Assembly (NCBI GenBank): GCA_000497125.2
Contig: CM035323.1
Span: 132,001 to 196,000, forward strand
Length of the DNA stretch: 64,000 nt
Source: Spironucleus salmonicida
Lineage: Eukaryota > Fornicata > Diplomonadida > Hexamitidae
Direction of reading: 5' to 3'
Part shown: piece after piece, positions 11,861 to 24,967 of the stretch
How the letters are laid out: each line of letters starts with the position of its first letter
How positions within the stretch are numbered: position 1 is the first letter of the stretch
Notes under the pieces: model-generated
The model's input: the letters and a program-made list of their open reading frames with translations, nothing else
Databases searched by the model: none
Told to the model about the DNA's origin: nothing
Translations under genes and position numbers: made by a program

Positions 11861-12789
11861 AATAATAATATCTAGTTGAATATATGCGGTTTACTATGTT
11901 ATATCTAAGATTTGCTATAGTGGATCCTATAGAATCTAATATGTATAAGTCGTCTTAGCTTACAACTAAAATTTTCTTATATTCGTATTTCAATTCCTAA
12001 CTATTCTTCTACTAGCAAGCAATATTTAATACAGTACAAATTAACTTATTTAAATATTCTAGTAATAAGTAGTTTTATCACTTAGCTTTTAGCAATTTCT
12101 ACTCCTATAAAGTAATACAAGGTACAGGTTTGAAGGTTATTGAGTTGTGCAAAGTAATATTGTTGAGTAATTATTATAAAATACTCTTAGCTAAGTTCTG
12201 TCAGCAAACTTTGCACATTTAAGAATTAGGCAAAGATAAGTGACATATAGTAATTACTACTGTAAAACCATTTTCTATTGAGTAAACTTACTTTATGACC
12301 TAATATTGCTCGTACTGCTTTACGAATAAATGAACTTAATAAAACTTAAATAAACAGCAAAGTATGGAATTTTGTCGTCATTTAGTGTTTAACTTATTAT
12401 ACTATAGTCAAATTCTTTGCTCTTAAATATATTTTACTTACACCTAAGAAGTAGTTTTCCACATCCGTAAAATAAACTCAAATAAAATCAAATAAAAATG
12501 TTATACTTATATTATATAATTATTATAATCTACATATTTTTGAAAATAAGCAAGCCTACTTTATATTACCCTTCCTAAATATGATGAGTTTCATGTATTT
12601 AAAAAATCATTTCATTTAGACGACGCTTGTGGCTTGAGTTTTATTTCGGGCATGCGACCAAAAAATTCGTTTAATACTATCCAAAGAATACTAAATGCTT
12701 TCAATAATTATACTTGACTTAATCTTAATATTGAGTTTAACACGGTTTCACTCCTGAGATCAATACGAAAGTATGATCAAAGATTAATA
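11861..12789. other. AT-rich intergenic spacer
   Basis: Strongly AT-rich sequence downstream of the ribosomal protein gene. I see no gene or structured element. Confidence 0.5.
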
Positions 12790-13341
12790 TCACTGGGTAC
12801 CTCTGTGGGATACATAGATTCCGTCAAGGAACTTTCTAAGATCTTTATGGCGGATCTTGACCGATTCATGGATCTGGGCGCAGAACATCGAAACGAATTC
12901 AACGTCGTTACCGGTGATGATAAGCTCATCCTTGATCTCCTTAGAGATTTCGATCTTGACACCAGGCTGAGCAGTTATTCTACGGACTTCCTATTCACGG
13001 AGGAAATTACGGATCTCAATAGTAGCACCGTTGTCAACAATGTTGACAGAGATGGGGAAATGGGCATAGGCGAGTCTCATCTTGTAGAGATAACCCTTGG
13101 TCACACCAGTGATCAGGTTCTGGATATGGGCTGTGATGGTTCTGGGAAGAGACTTCTATTAGCCTCTGGGGAACCATACAGTTACGATAACTTCGGCACC
13201 TACCATCTCAAGCTCACAGTGGGTGTGTGCAAAGTCGCGGAACAAGGTACCGCGGGGACCAGTTATGGTCACCTTCTTGCCAACAAGCTCGCACTTGACG
13301 CCTTCGGGGATAGTAATGGTACAGAGGTTCTTCAATACCAT
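12790..13341 (-). CDS. RPL9: 60S ribosomal protein L9 (uL6)
   Basis: A 183-residue protein from ATG 13,341 to TGA 12,790-12,792, close to the usual 185-195 residues. The N-terminus [20 protein letters not shown], the middle [21 protein letters not shown] and the C-terminal [13 protein letters not shown] are diagnostic of eukaryotic uL6, which sits near the sarcin-ricin loop and P-stalk base of the large subunit. Two adjacent stop-like codons (TAA TAG, read Gln-Gln, after WFPRG) and a further TAG in LREQEVRR are all in frame. A highly expressed housekeeping gene using TAR codons is strong support for the altered code. Confidence 0.97.
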
Positions 13342-13943
13342 GACGAGGGAGCGAAAAATTGAAAAAGAAGTGCAAAATCGACTAAACGGCCAAGCTCAAA
13401 TTAGCAGATCATATATTTGCCGATATATTAATGTATAATAATAGGTGTTACTGCCTGAAATAAATATCAATTTTGACTCAATTGAATTCTACGCTCTCCT
13501 GGTTTGTAGCAATATATATTATCATTTATGATCTAAACTCATCATCACGTGTAATAATCTAATTAAGCTAGATATAACTATTATAGCTAAAATTTAAGCA
13601 TAACTTCGTCTTAGCGCACATTGTTACCATCGCATTATTTGTGCATTTTAGCATATAATTCATGATCAATTCTACAAATTTCACTTACCTCCAAGTTTAT
13701 ACGCCCCAATCACATAATAAAGAGGATAAAACTAGCGAATCTTCTCTTTTCGCCTAACTTGAAATTGTCCAACTACGCATATTAAATTGTTATTTACGCC
13801 ATATATCCATCACCATAATCCTCGTTTTCATTCTCCTAATATTTTGCTTCAAAATAATTTAAAATAATAAAACCATACCGTAGAATATAATAATGCATAT
13901 ATTCCTCTAAACAAATTTAAACAAAAAACACTTTAAAAATTTT
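13342..13943. other. AT-rich spacer upstream of RPL9
   Basis: About 600 bp of AT-rich sequence between the start of RPL9 and the stop of the multi-pass EGF-like gene; both are on the minus strand. It presumably holds the RPL9 promoter, but I could not point to a specific motif. Confidence 0.45.
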
Positions 13944-16900
13944 TCACTCCAGCTGCTGCAGACTGTATGTCGCCCTGAAATTCGGATCGGATTTCGCTTG
14001 AATTGACAGTATTTTCTCGCTCGCCAACTGCAGTTTCGGCACTGCGATTCCTCTGTGTTTCGGCGGGAGTTTGGTAACACATGTATCGAACTGCTTTATG
14101 TACAAAACCTGCTTCGGAGAAAGCTCTGTGATATAATCCTCGGTCTATTTTGGTATCGTCAAAGGGGACAGTTGGTCTGTGCTGGAATATTGATTTCCGG
14201 GCTTTGCTTATAGCTAGTTCACCTGAAGCTGCTTTAGGCGCTAATAGTTAGTGGTAGGGACAAATTTGGAGTACTAGCTGCTTCTAGCAGCGTTACCAAA
14301 GAATTTCTTATGCTCCTTGCGCGATTCAAAAAAGCGTCTTACTCCGGTTTGGCTCGTTTGAACTTCAGATAGTTTTGTATTGTCACGGTGATCCCAGTAG
14401 GAGCTTCGCATGTTAAAATACAGTAAGCTGAAGAATACAATAACTAGCGCTATAGATTATAATATAATGGCCAGCGGCGATATTGCATAGCTATTGTTTC
14501 TAGCGATTTAGTAATCGCCAACAGCAGTAATAAACTATGCCCAAATTGCTGACGAAATTAGATTGATACCAAATTCTACTGCCGAGATATGCATCATAAC
14601 CACAACATTTATCACGTTAAAGAAAATTTACGTGCCCAAACTTGAGAAAAAGATGTCATATTGTAGTATAGAATTTATAATTTCCCCCGGGTTTAGCAAT
14701 CCCACGGTAGTATTCACTAAAAATGATGCTAACGATAATCGACCAATTGCTCCAATCTCCCCATATTTCCCTAGAATAAGATCAAATAGATAAAATTGAG
14801 CGCCGTTAAGCAGAATAGCCAGATTTACCATCATCTAACCAAAAATAATGTTCCAGGCTGAAGATTTAGAGAAGTATCCAGAAGCCTAGGAATCTTATAT
14901 GGCATACATCACCTAGGCAAAAATTGGCAGTGCGATAGCAATGAATACTGCTAATTTTTATTGTGATTTGAATCGGAATCCAGCTAAAAATATGCACATA
15001 AATAACGTTACAAGGGGACTTGCTAGCTTATAAATTTGTTCCCCAAAATCCTACGATACCTCTGTCACGGCTTGATACTATACGAAATGAAAAGATAGTT
15101 CAAGCATAGCCGACAGAATGAACAGGAAAAAGTGAGACGGCAGATTATAAAAGAAACGACGATATGTAGGCGCTGCGAACAAGAATAACGTAAGAAGGAA
15201 TGGGATCATTGAAAATATGTTGACTGAAATTTGCATAAAGAAATTGTCTATATATACGTCCTAAATGGCTATAATTATGGCAAGAGCCTGTGAGAGAAGT
15301 ACGAATAACAGATGAGTTCCAATACGCTTAGTTATCCGTTTAATATAAGCTTTTATCCTTCTTTTTTTGCTTCTTGATATATTTATCGCAAATACCAGAA
15401 TAAGAAGCAAGAAAAAACAAATTACCATAGGAAGTATTATCATGAGCAGCAACCGACCAGTTCCAGACTCTAGTTTAATGCATTTCTGAGATACCAGCTT
15501 GTAATTAGACCCGCAGTAATCGCACAAAACCTCGCCTAATTAGCTTTTGAAGCATACACCGTTTTCATCTGTTAGCAGAGGGCAGCAACAGCGTTTAAAA
15601 GATTCTGTCCCGCATTCACAAGTGATAAAACCTTTAGCACAGTTCTAGCAAAAAACTCCGGACCAGCCAGCTTAGCATGCTTAGCATTAAAATGTATCTT
15701 GAATACTAACGCAGCTACCGCGGAATATGTCATTTTGTGGGATAGTGTTTTTGGCACACTGACCAAGAATATTCTACCTATCGGGTTGGCATATAATACA
15801 CTGGTGTTAGCTTAAATCGTAGCTGAGACATGTGCGGTCTGTGCAAGTGGCTATTGACGCATCTTAGTAGCAGTCTCCAGGGAAAATTACGGCGTGCTAT
15901 TTGCATTCTGTTCCAAAGGTATCCTCTACGGAACATTTAGAACAGTTGAACGATTCGTGTAATGGCCCACAGGTATGGCAGTAATCCTCTCCACTATTTT
16001 CTTTGCCGCAGGAATCTGATTCGGCTCTCAAACAATATCTCCCATATATTACGAACTCATCCTAGCACTAAAAGCAGTTACCAGCAATATTGTACCCCGC
16101 CTAACACGCCCCACATTAAATGGTATCACCAGTGTAGAAGCAGTTGCCTTAAATACAGCTTTAACATTTCATCAGACACTTATCAGCTCCTATTATTGCC
16201 TTTTCATTAAGAGGAAGCGTGTTAGAGCTGATGAATCCCACATAACAAACACTGCACTAATTTTTTATATCAAGATCGTACCCCCATGCGCAGTTTACAC
16301 ACAAAGGCATTGCATAGTTATATTAACATTTTTTACAGAAAGTATCTAACGGAATAGCTGCATTATTGTAGCATATCCCAGTAGAAATATCATTTCGATA
16401 ATAACAACTGCCATCTTGCTCTAGTTCCTTGCACTCACCGCACGTAGGTCCAGTGTAGCCCCGATAGCAATCACAAATAAGTACATTATTTAATTAAAAA
16501 CACGACCCATTAGGATTAATTACTTGTGGGTAGCACTTTCTTTCATGGTGAATGAACTATGGAAAACAACTATCGCAGAAGTACGACAGACCATCTTGGA
16601 AGCATTCGCCTGCGCATTCCGGGAGAACACACCTTATCATGCATTTTTAGTTTACTAATATCTTTCCTGGTATACAAGAAACACATACAACAGTTCCTGT
16701 ACTGTCCAGATAACAATCATCTTCGGTTACTTACTTGCGACAAGAGCTTTTGGCAAAAACAAACCCTTCCAAACAAATATTGCATTGTTGACCAGTAAGC
16801 CCTCCGTTGCAAGTAGAGCAGAGAATGCCCTAGAAAGTATGGAAACAAGTACCTTCTGGACAGGTATTACACGGTTTATAGCATCCATCGAGTGCATTTT

Positions 16901-19900
16901 CGTACCCGTTTACATTATCACAAGTAAAGCATCCATCTGAAATATAGCCTTCATCACAAAATCCTAAACATTTATAATTACCAATTTCGTCTATATAACA
17001 TCTATCACCGTGACACTTTTAGCAAATCTCTAGACATTATGTACCTATATTTATGTATCCTTCCCAGCAGCCTTAACATGACATCCCTTAAAAGTTATCA
17101 TTACATGAAGAACATATAATATCATCATTTTCGTAGTAGCAGTCACCATTACATGTATTACATAACATAAGACATTGCCCCAAAAAGCTACCAGTACCTG
17201 GCTAGCATGAATCGCAATATTTTCCCAGGGCATATCTTCTACATACACAAGTTTAATCAGGCTAGCAGTCGCCATTTATACAATTGCTTGGCAGGCACTA
17301 AAATACACACAAGTCATTTATCAAGATATAATTTTGTGAGCACGATAAGCAAATAAGGCTTCCCCCAACCTTTATACAGACCCCATTCGTCACCTTTTCG
17401 TCTTCTAGCGCGTAACATTTATACTAGTAAATATGTTCCCCCGCAGGACACATATCGCATTTTATCCCAAGAATACCTAGATTACAGGAAAAGCATTTTA
17501 TGTCGCAATCTTCTACAGGGCCTGTGCACAGCTCAGTAAAATAACAGTCACCAGCGAGGCATTCGTCGCACTTCTTTATGCAAGTGTTTCCATCTTTTCG
17601 AAATCCATCTATACACTCGCTGCAAAACGGCGCCTTCCATCCGAAATCGCAGACAGAGCATTCCCAGTCCCCAGCTGCGCCACTTAGATAAACACAGCTA
17701 GCACCATTTGCACAGCTATCTTTCAAGCAGGTGGTTTTGCATCCTAACTGCCCTCGAATATTGCAAAATTGGCAACTAATCCCACCAGTAATACTAGAGC
17801 AGTGGCACATCCCATTTATGCACAAACCACCATTGCAATCTAAGGAGTTTTTGCATTCGAAGGTATCGCAAATGGTGTTAATGCTTTCGTAGCCGCTGGA
17901 ACAAACGCATAAATTATTGGTAACGTTACCGTGGTAACAGTTGGCTGATTGGTCGTTTTTACATGTCAAAACATTCTATATTTCCTCACATTTATTAGGT
18001 CCACCGAAACAAAACTCGCAATTATCGATTTCGCACTAGGTTCCAGTCTTGCCCTACGGACACTCACAGCCGTTTGATTAGTGGCATTTTGCTCCATCTT
18101 GGCAGAAGTCTATAGGACAGACGAATTCTTGGCATAATTAGCCAGAAAATTCTACATTGCAGATTAAAGAGTTGCCGTCGAAAATCCCTTAACATCTATC
18201 AAAGCACAGGTTTTCTGGGTTTTTGATATTGATTATTGAAGAGAATAATATGCGTTATTGTGTGAATGGAGGGATTTCTGCAACCACATCTTCCACGTCC
18301 CCAGAACTACTTACTGTAAAAAAGTTCTTCAAGTGTATCATTTTATTATTAGTAGTATCGATAACCCAATTATTGGAAGCTAGAAGTACAGCCATATCAC
18401 TACTGGAACTCATTTTGGATTAACTTACTGTATATACTACATTCTACTTTCCTGTGCCACTCATTATGAAAATATTAGTCATTGTATTACTGGTATCTGA
18501 TGTATAAGTGGATTCACCTGCACACCGAGTTGAAAATATCTAATCAACTATATTTGTTAGTGTATTACTTACTGCGTTTTCGAATAGTATATTACAGCTT
18601 GAACTTTATGGGCTATTTATTAGGAAGTTTATTAAGACATCATTAAATTCTGAATTCTATCCGGTTTTTGAAATTCCACTTATAGATGTTTTTTCTGCGA
18701 TACTTACAGATCCACAAAGTACCAAAAAACTAACGTGTATTTCATTAATGCTGTCCGATAGGCCTTAAAATTCATTGATGACTAAGTTTCTTATTTAAAT
18801 TAAGTTTTAAACAATAATATTCTATAATTAACTCCTGGCAATAGCTTTAGCAACCCCATGTATGTAGCTTTTTTCAGTTTCTACCCCATAGTCTATAAAT
18901 ATAGAATTACAAAATGACGCATTGGTAATTTAAAGGTTGTTTACTTATTATCCTACTGGATAATACTAAATCACTGATAACAACTTTGATAAACGTATAT
19001 CCTATATTAGTGATATATTTGTAAATTAACTATTTATAATTTTTTAGCCAATACCCAAGCTTTGAACCATGCCTTTGGATCCACCACTTATTGTCAAATT
19101 AAAATTGGCCATTGATAGTTAAACATTCTCTAGATCTCCGTTAAAGTACGCAACTTTAAGTAATCCGCACTAGTCCAATTTAATTGTCGCGTTAATGGAA
19201 ATAAAAAGTATTTCAATATTCTATGCATTACTTTCTGATAATAAAATGACTTCCAATGGATTTTCCAATGCAGAATAAGATGATTGAATAGCAATGTTGG
19301 AAATTTAAGATTTTTCTTTAATATTATACGCTAGTTAATGAATTTTTGCTTAGGTAATAGAAAATGAGGCAATGTTTATTGAAATTTAGAGCTACTTTAA
19401 GTTTCCCTACATTTATCTACAAATTCCAAAAACTTACGCGGCCGAGGCAGGCTTATTGTACGACATTTGAATATAAAGGTAAAATTATTATATACTTACG
19501 ACAGTTTCCGCAATACCGTAAATTAAACCAGTTTCTCTGCCAGAAATGCTAATTTGTATGTCTTTTAAGGCTGCTGGGCTCGAAATTGCTATCCCGTACA
19601 ATTCTTCGATATCAAAAACATTAAAACTAACGGAAACAGGGAATTAGGAGTTTAGTATTTTGCAGAGACCAATAACTTATACAGCGTTGGTAATAAGCAA
19701 TTCTACTTCTAAGGACTTCGCCGTAAGACTATCTATTGTGCTTGAAATCCCGAATACTTTATATTTATTAACAATAGTATGGCAGGAGCACGTATACTTG
19801 CATCTTAAGAATTGCGAGTTTACTATTGACTCAAAATAGGTAATATCGGCGTTATGGCTTATTGAATCGCTTTGGATTCGAAATTAACAATCATAAATTA

Positions 19901-20201
19901 AAGCTCCCTGTAACTTTTAAATTAGCATAAACGAGTTCTCTAAATCTGATTCTACTAGAATAACTATGTTGCTAATCGATCCTGATAAGGATTCGATGAA
20001 TAAATAACCTCCTTTCATATTAGTGAACTTAATATTACGTCTGGCGCCAGATAAGGCTCCGCTGAATTAATTTACTAGGGATTCTTTCGAAATCTGAATT
20101 GAAATATCATTTAATAGAATAAAACTTTCACCTGGTAGCTTATTGAGCTGATTAAAATCGCCAGCAGATGATAAAGAAATTAAACTAAAAACTAAGATCA
20201 T
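13944..20201 (-). CDS. Giant EGF-like cysteine-rich multi-pass membrane protein
   Basis: One uninterrupted frame of 2,086 codons from ATG 20,201 to TGA 13,944-13,946, with dozens of in-frame TAA/TAG read as Gln. Residues 1-16 (MILVFSLISLSSAG) form a signal peptide. Residues about 17-665 are low in cysteine, rich in Ile/Ser/Asn, and resemble a beta-helix-like ectodomain. Residues about 667-1,575 are EGF/laminin-like cysteine repeats, with clear EGF signatures such as CDCYRGYTGPTCGEC and CHQSNGCECPQGKTG. From about residue 1,583 to 1,930 there are roughly nine or ten hydrophobic segments (first LLLMIILPMVICFFLLLILV), then a 155-residue soluble tail. The layout, a large adhesive ectodomain on a multi-pass anchor, suggests a surface receptor or adhesin. 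It differs from single-pass diplomonad HCMPs. No GPCR motif is claimed. Confidence 0.88.
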
Positions 20202-20859
20202 TTTTTTTTATAACTCAAATAAATAAGATATTACTAATAATACTATTTGTTTAGTTTTAATTATTTTAAATAAATTTAATATATAATTGATTAGTAAGTA
20301 TAAAAAATAATATCGCAAATACTATTTATTTTATATTAACAAGGAAATTTCACAACTCTCCAACAAACCCAAAAAGTTATCGATTTTTAGAGCCAAAATA
20401 GAAGTGTATTATTGTTAAACTTCTATAAAATGACATATCGCAAAAATTTATTAACACCTATATCAAATATATACTATATAATCATTGCAGAAAATACTAG
20501 TATATTGTTAAATACTAAAATTGATAATATTAATTGAATGTTATAGTATAATGTGAAAAATTTAAATATAACAAATTTTGGTTAAACTAAATTTTTTTTA
20601 ATATAGTATTTTTAATTTTACATAAAATATTTTATGAAAATTAAATGTATTTATTATAGAAATTTACAATCTATAATGAGTCTAAAAGTATTTATTGTAG
20701 TTCTTTAGATCCTTAATATTGCAGCCGGACCACATATTTGCTAATATAATGTTCTCATAATAGTGTTATTTTTATTTGCTTAGAAAGTACCAATGTTTTC
20801 ATAACTAAAAAATGCATTTTCATCAAGCCAAACCAAGTAAAAATAAATAAGCGAACGAA
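20202..20859. other. Very AT-rich spacer
   Basis: About 650 bp of almost pure A/T between the EGF-like gene start and the nagB stop. No gene seen. The change to GC-rich sequence at nagB is abrupt. Confidence 0.5.
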
Positions 20860-21564
20860 TCACTCGAAGTCCACCCAGAACCCGCAGTCGGTGCCCTGAA
20901 GGAAGGAGGCCGGGCAGTCGGACGACACGCTGGCGAAGGCGGCGTCGACCGCGCATTTCTTGGCGTCGCCGGTTGCGAGGAGGACGAGCTTGCGGGCCTT
21001 GAGGATGGTGGAGATGCCCACCGTGAGGGAGGAAGTGGGGACCTGCTCATCGATGCCGAAGAAGCGGCGGTTGGCCTCGATGGTGGAGGGAGTGAGGCTC
21101 ACGAGCCTGGTGCGGGACTCGCAGGCGGATCCCGGTTCGTTGAAGGCGATGTGACCGTTGAGGCCGATCCCGAGGAGCCATATGTCCGGAGGGCAGCTGG
21201 ACACGAGCGCCTCGTAGCGGTCGCACTCGCGGTCGATGCAGTCCTGTGGTACCGAGCCGTCGAGGAAGTGCGTGTTGCAGCGCTGGATGTTCACGTGGCG
21301 GAACAGGTGCTCGTGCATGAAGTGGCGGTAGGACTGGGGGTGGTCGCCTGAGAGGCCGTAGTACTCGTCCAGATTGATGGAGCGTACGCTGGAGAAGTCG
21401 AGGCCCTCCTCGCGGTGCATGCGCGCGAGCTCCTGGTACACCGGGATGGGCGTGGAGCCAGTCGCGAGGCCGAGCACGGCGTCGGGCTTGGCGCGGATCA
21501 CGGCGGCGATCTCCCTGGCTACTTCGAGGGCAGGCTGGGCGGAGATGTTGCGGCAGGCTGGCAT
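20860..21564 (-). CDS. nagB: Glucosamine-6-phosphate deaminase
   Basis: A 234-residue protein, ATG 21,564 to TGA 20,860-20,862. It interconverts glucosamine-6-phosphate and fructose-6-phosphate plus ammonia; in Giardia the equivalent enzyme supplies cyst-wall amino sugar. Family motifs: LGLATGSTP (31-39), LDEYYGL with the catalytic Asp near 66, LLGIGLNGHIAFNEPG (about 130-145) with His138 and Glu143, and TVGISTILKARKLVLLATG. The GxNGHI form (Asn rather than Asp) is typical of the Bacillus-type subfamily. The protein is at the short end for the family and lacks the long C-terminal extension of the E. coli enzyme. The gene is markedly GC-rich against AT-rich flanks and has no TAR codon. The surface-protein gene lies 276 bp upstream on the same strand. 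A second copy starts at 63,763. Confidence 0.96.
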   Translation of the reverse strand: MPACRNISAQPALEVAREIAAVIRAKPDAVLGLATGSTPIPVYQELARMHREEGLDFSSVRSINLDEYYGLSGDHPQSYRHFMHEHLFRHVNIQRCNTHFLDGSVPQDCIDRECDRYEALVSSCPPDIWLLGIGLNGHIAFNEPGSACESRTRLVSLTPSTIEANRRFFGIDEQVPTSSLTVGISTILKARKLVLLATGDAKKCAVDAAFASVSSDCPASFLQGTDCGFWVDFE

Positions 21565-21840
21565 TCTTGGGGGGCGTATACCGAGCCCAGCGAGTAGGGC
21601 CGCGTAGGGCTAGCCTGAGCTCCGAATGTAGATGCTGGGGGTCTCGTTGAAAGAATAGGTTAGCAGAAAAAACACTCTACTTAGAGGCAGAGAGTTGCGT
21701 GCACCTAATATGTAGCAAACTACTTTCTAACTCTAAAAAATATTATATATAATCTATGGATAATTTTTCGTAAATAATATGCGAACGGCTCAGTGCTATG
21801 CGCACGTGCACAGAACTGCAAAAATCACAATTACACATCC

Positions 21841-23472
21841 TCACTGCTTAGGCTGCTTGAACCCCCTGATATCAACCAATATCTGAATACCGGCCACAAA
21901 AACCCCGCCCAATATCCCGCCAAGCCCAGTTATTAGGTAAAGCGGCAGTAACGAATAAAGGTCGGACTAGTCAATGGTTTCAAAAATAGGAAGGCTAATG
22001 GACTGGTATCTGGCGATACAGTAAATTTCGCCTCTATTTATAAGGGCAGAGATTTATTATATTGTGCTCACATTCTATATAATAAATTCGACTGATGTGT
22101 TTGCAGTTGAGAATGGCTCAATAACCTAGATTTCAAAAAATGGGGCATTCTCAATGTCTGTTATTAATCCATCTGGTATAGTCCTTTTATACATAAAAAG
22201 TGTAATTGATTGCCTAGTAAGGACATTAAGAGGACAATTTGGAAAGCCTATAACTTAACTTTTAATAATTATTTTGCCTTCTGCAGCTCCTGATGTGAAT
22301 AATAACTGTAAATCGGTTGATGTAAAACATTCTTAATACTTGGTAGGTTCTAGCATCAGAAAGTTCGCAGAACCATCTTCATTATGAATAATAACTCTGA
22401 AGAATAAATAAACGACTTCAATTTCCTACAGTATTTCAATATTCTTTTAGCAGTCTGTGTAATTTAATTATTTGCATTCAATAGAATACCTGGTGCTTTC
22501 ACTGGTAAAGCCTGATGTTTCTATTGAGGAAGTCCAGACAGTGCCTTCAGAAAATTTCATATTATCTGTTAATCCTACTATTGTTTACACTCGACCAGAT
22601 CCGAAGTCACATGCACCAGATGGGGTTAAGTAAAAAATAATAATCTGATTATTTAATTAATAAGTGGCATTTAAGAAGCAATTTTGAACACTGGCCTCAA
22701 AAATATTGTTGATTTTAGCATAAACCTGCATGAGACTTGTCCGAGGGCTCTTCATCTAGTAGTAGAAGCTAATGCTAAAGTCAAGCAAGGGGGTGAATCT
22801 TATGTCCTATAAAATTTCTCTGCACAGAAGGACGTTGGACTCCTCAAGATGCTTGTTGCAGTCAAAGGTAACCACTGGGTTTGTGGGATCTGCCTGGTTT
22901 TTCATGAACAGCCCGCTTGTCAGCCGGAGCGTTTTGTTGAATGCGGACAGCTCGGCGTACACGCTCTGATTCAGTACGGGATCGTCCAGGGTGGCAGCAT
23001 CTGCGAACAGCGTATTCGAATAGTCGCAGCCTGTAGTTTTGGAGCTGATAATGAGCGTCTCGCCTAGTATCTCGCACGTGGCAGCGGTCAGGCAGTCGTT
23101 GCTGTTGAAGCTCAACACCGAAAAATAGGAAAGGGTCTGTTTGATTTCGGCGTCCATGTCCAATATTTAGATTAAAAAGTTCGACTGCCTCGTGAGAGCG
23201 CCTGCCGCTTGCTGTTCCACCGTATCGAATTTTATCTCGACCCGAATATCAGCCAAGTGCTTAAAATTGTAATTTAGCGAACTGGCCGTCTCCGAATTGG
23301 CAAGCTCCACCTGGGCTCTGGCTAGTCGGCCGGAAAGCTGCTCGCACAATTGGAAAGCCCTGGAGTCGTCTGGCGCTAAGTAAGACGCTATGAGAGTGCC
23401 TTCATGTGTGATGGGATTGTAGGTGAAAGTTGAGTTGGGCTGGTAGCATGTTAAGGATAGTACAACCAGCAT
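21841..23472 (-). CDS. Surface-protein family copy 2 (complete type I membrane protein)
   Basis: A 543-residue protein from ATG 23,472 to TGA 21,841-21,843, read through many TAA/TAG as Gln (for example SNFLIQILDMD and CREILQDIRF). It opens with a short hydrophobic signal (MLVVLSLTCYQ). A large ectodomain with scattered cysteines follows. Near 508-532 is one transmembrane segment (YLITGLGGILGGVFVAGIQI) and then a ten-residue basic tail ending FKQPKQ. I do not recognise a named domain. This is the only full-length member here; partial copies lie at 3,945-4,736, 41,831-41,954, 51,151-51,984 and 63,220-63,475. Five copies in 64 kb, three with nearly identical sequence, mark it as a repeated gene and a recombination substrate. 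Confidence 0.85.
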
Positions 23473-24091
23473 TTTTCTGTAATTGAAAGGGATATTTAAC
23501 TATATATCTACGTTTTGGAAATTTGAAATTTAAAAATAAAATTTGAAGGATTTTGAGAAAGATGTTAAATCAATATTATGCTATTGTATTAAATTACATG
23601 TAAACAAAAATTTATTATGAAACTATACGAATTTATATTATATATTTATACTAATTGAAAAAATAATCGATTTAATTATGCATTCACTCATTTATAGTTT
23701 ATTATTGTAATCCTTTTAATAATAAAGTAAAGTTGCAGTTAAATGTATATTATTAAAATATTCTTAAATTTCCTTTTCCACGAATATAGTAATATAATAA
23801 TATTAAATAAAAATAAACATTATAATTTAAGTTAAAAATGCACTAAATCATGATACTTGGATAATTATAGCAAAATAATTTATATACACCTTAAAATTAA
23901 ATAAAATAAAGTATAGTTTAAATATTACTAAGTATACTAATAGAAACGCAAATACTCACCTTAATTTGCAAGTAGGAATTCTATTAATTTTTATTACCTT
24001 TTTATATGAATTTTTTAATTAGTGCCAAAATTTTAAAGTCATAATTAACAATGAACACAGTAGATTCTCACAATTTAGTTAGAACTAAATT
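23473..24091. other. AT-rich spacer
   Basis: Spacer upstream of the surface-protein gene, very AT-rich. No feature recognised. It is conserved in the right arm at about 50,532-51,150 with scattered substitutions. Confidence 0.5.
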
Positions 24092-24430
24092 ATGAGTATC
24101 TACTACTCGATTTCGTTTTTTAACAGGACTAGGACTATATTAAATCAAACTTCTACACTAGGGTTATCCAAAAAGGCTGACGATACCAACTTATTGATAT
24201 CAGTAACTGCACATTGTAGACAAGACCATATCCCTCAAGAAACTCAGCAAAGTCTTTACAAAAATTCGTCCTTATCGGGATTGACAGTTTTCTTATTGCA
24301 TTTTCTTAGCACCGGAGATGCATTCTGGTAGTTTACGGATTTTCGAATGATTGTTAATATCACGTGCATTCTTAATGAATGGGAGAGTTATAATACCTAG
24401 AAACCAAGTTTTAACTAAAATTTAAATTGA
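24092..24430 (+). CDS. Hypothetical 112-residue protein (left copy)
   Basis: Frame from ATG 24,092 to TGA 24,428-24,430, with TAG/TAA read as Gln near the C-terminus. Ser/Thr- and Asn-rich N-terminal half, a hydrophobic stretch around LSGLTVFLLHFLSTG, then ITCILNEWESYN. No family recognised. The right-arm copy keeps the frame and both ends, but the duplication is too recent for that to prove coding. Confidence 0.4.
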
Positions 24431-24967
24431 TCGTAGCAGTAAAAATTGTAGTTTACCATTTTAAATACGTATTTCACAATTTTACTTCCAAAAATACAGC
24501 TTTTACAGGACGGAGAGTGCTATTTCTGTATTGGCAACAGTCGATAAACATAATTTCCCACTACTCCGCATGTAAGCCTAACACTCATAAATTTTAGCAC
24601 CTATAGTTGAAATTTCACGTAATATAGAAGTAGTAAACCAACCTATGCAAACGTATAAAAATTAAAAAAAACGATAAAAAGAATTTCAATCGCTTTTCTA
24701 TTTCATTCATTGTTCAATTTATTTTAATCAATGTTGGCATTAAGGGGGTTTATTGGATGACTTACCACTCTTGAGCTGCTTTACAACTCAAATATTCTAC
24801 AATCCATAATTCTTCTTTTTAGTAAAGTTGGGTATTACTGCACATAATATCATAATGAGTATTTTCATATTTAGGATATATTAGATATAAACAAAAAATA
24901 TTAAACATATATCAATATAATATTTATTATTATCTTTTGGTTTAAATTAATATTTACTTTCATTAGA
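24431..24967. other. AT-rich spacer before the giant repeat gene
   Basis: About 540 bp without a recognisable element. The giant gene frame is open some way upstream of its first ATG, so part of this could be coding if a non-ATG or more upstream start were used. Confidence 0.4.

Noticed and set aside
12805-13362. 185-residue plus-strand frame
   Set aside because: Exactly antisense to the uL6/L9 gene; a shadow.
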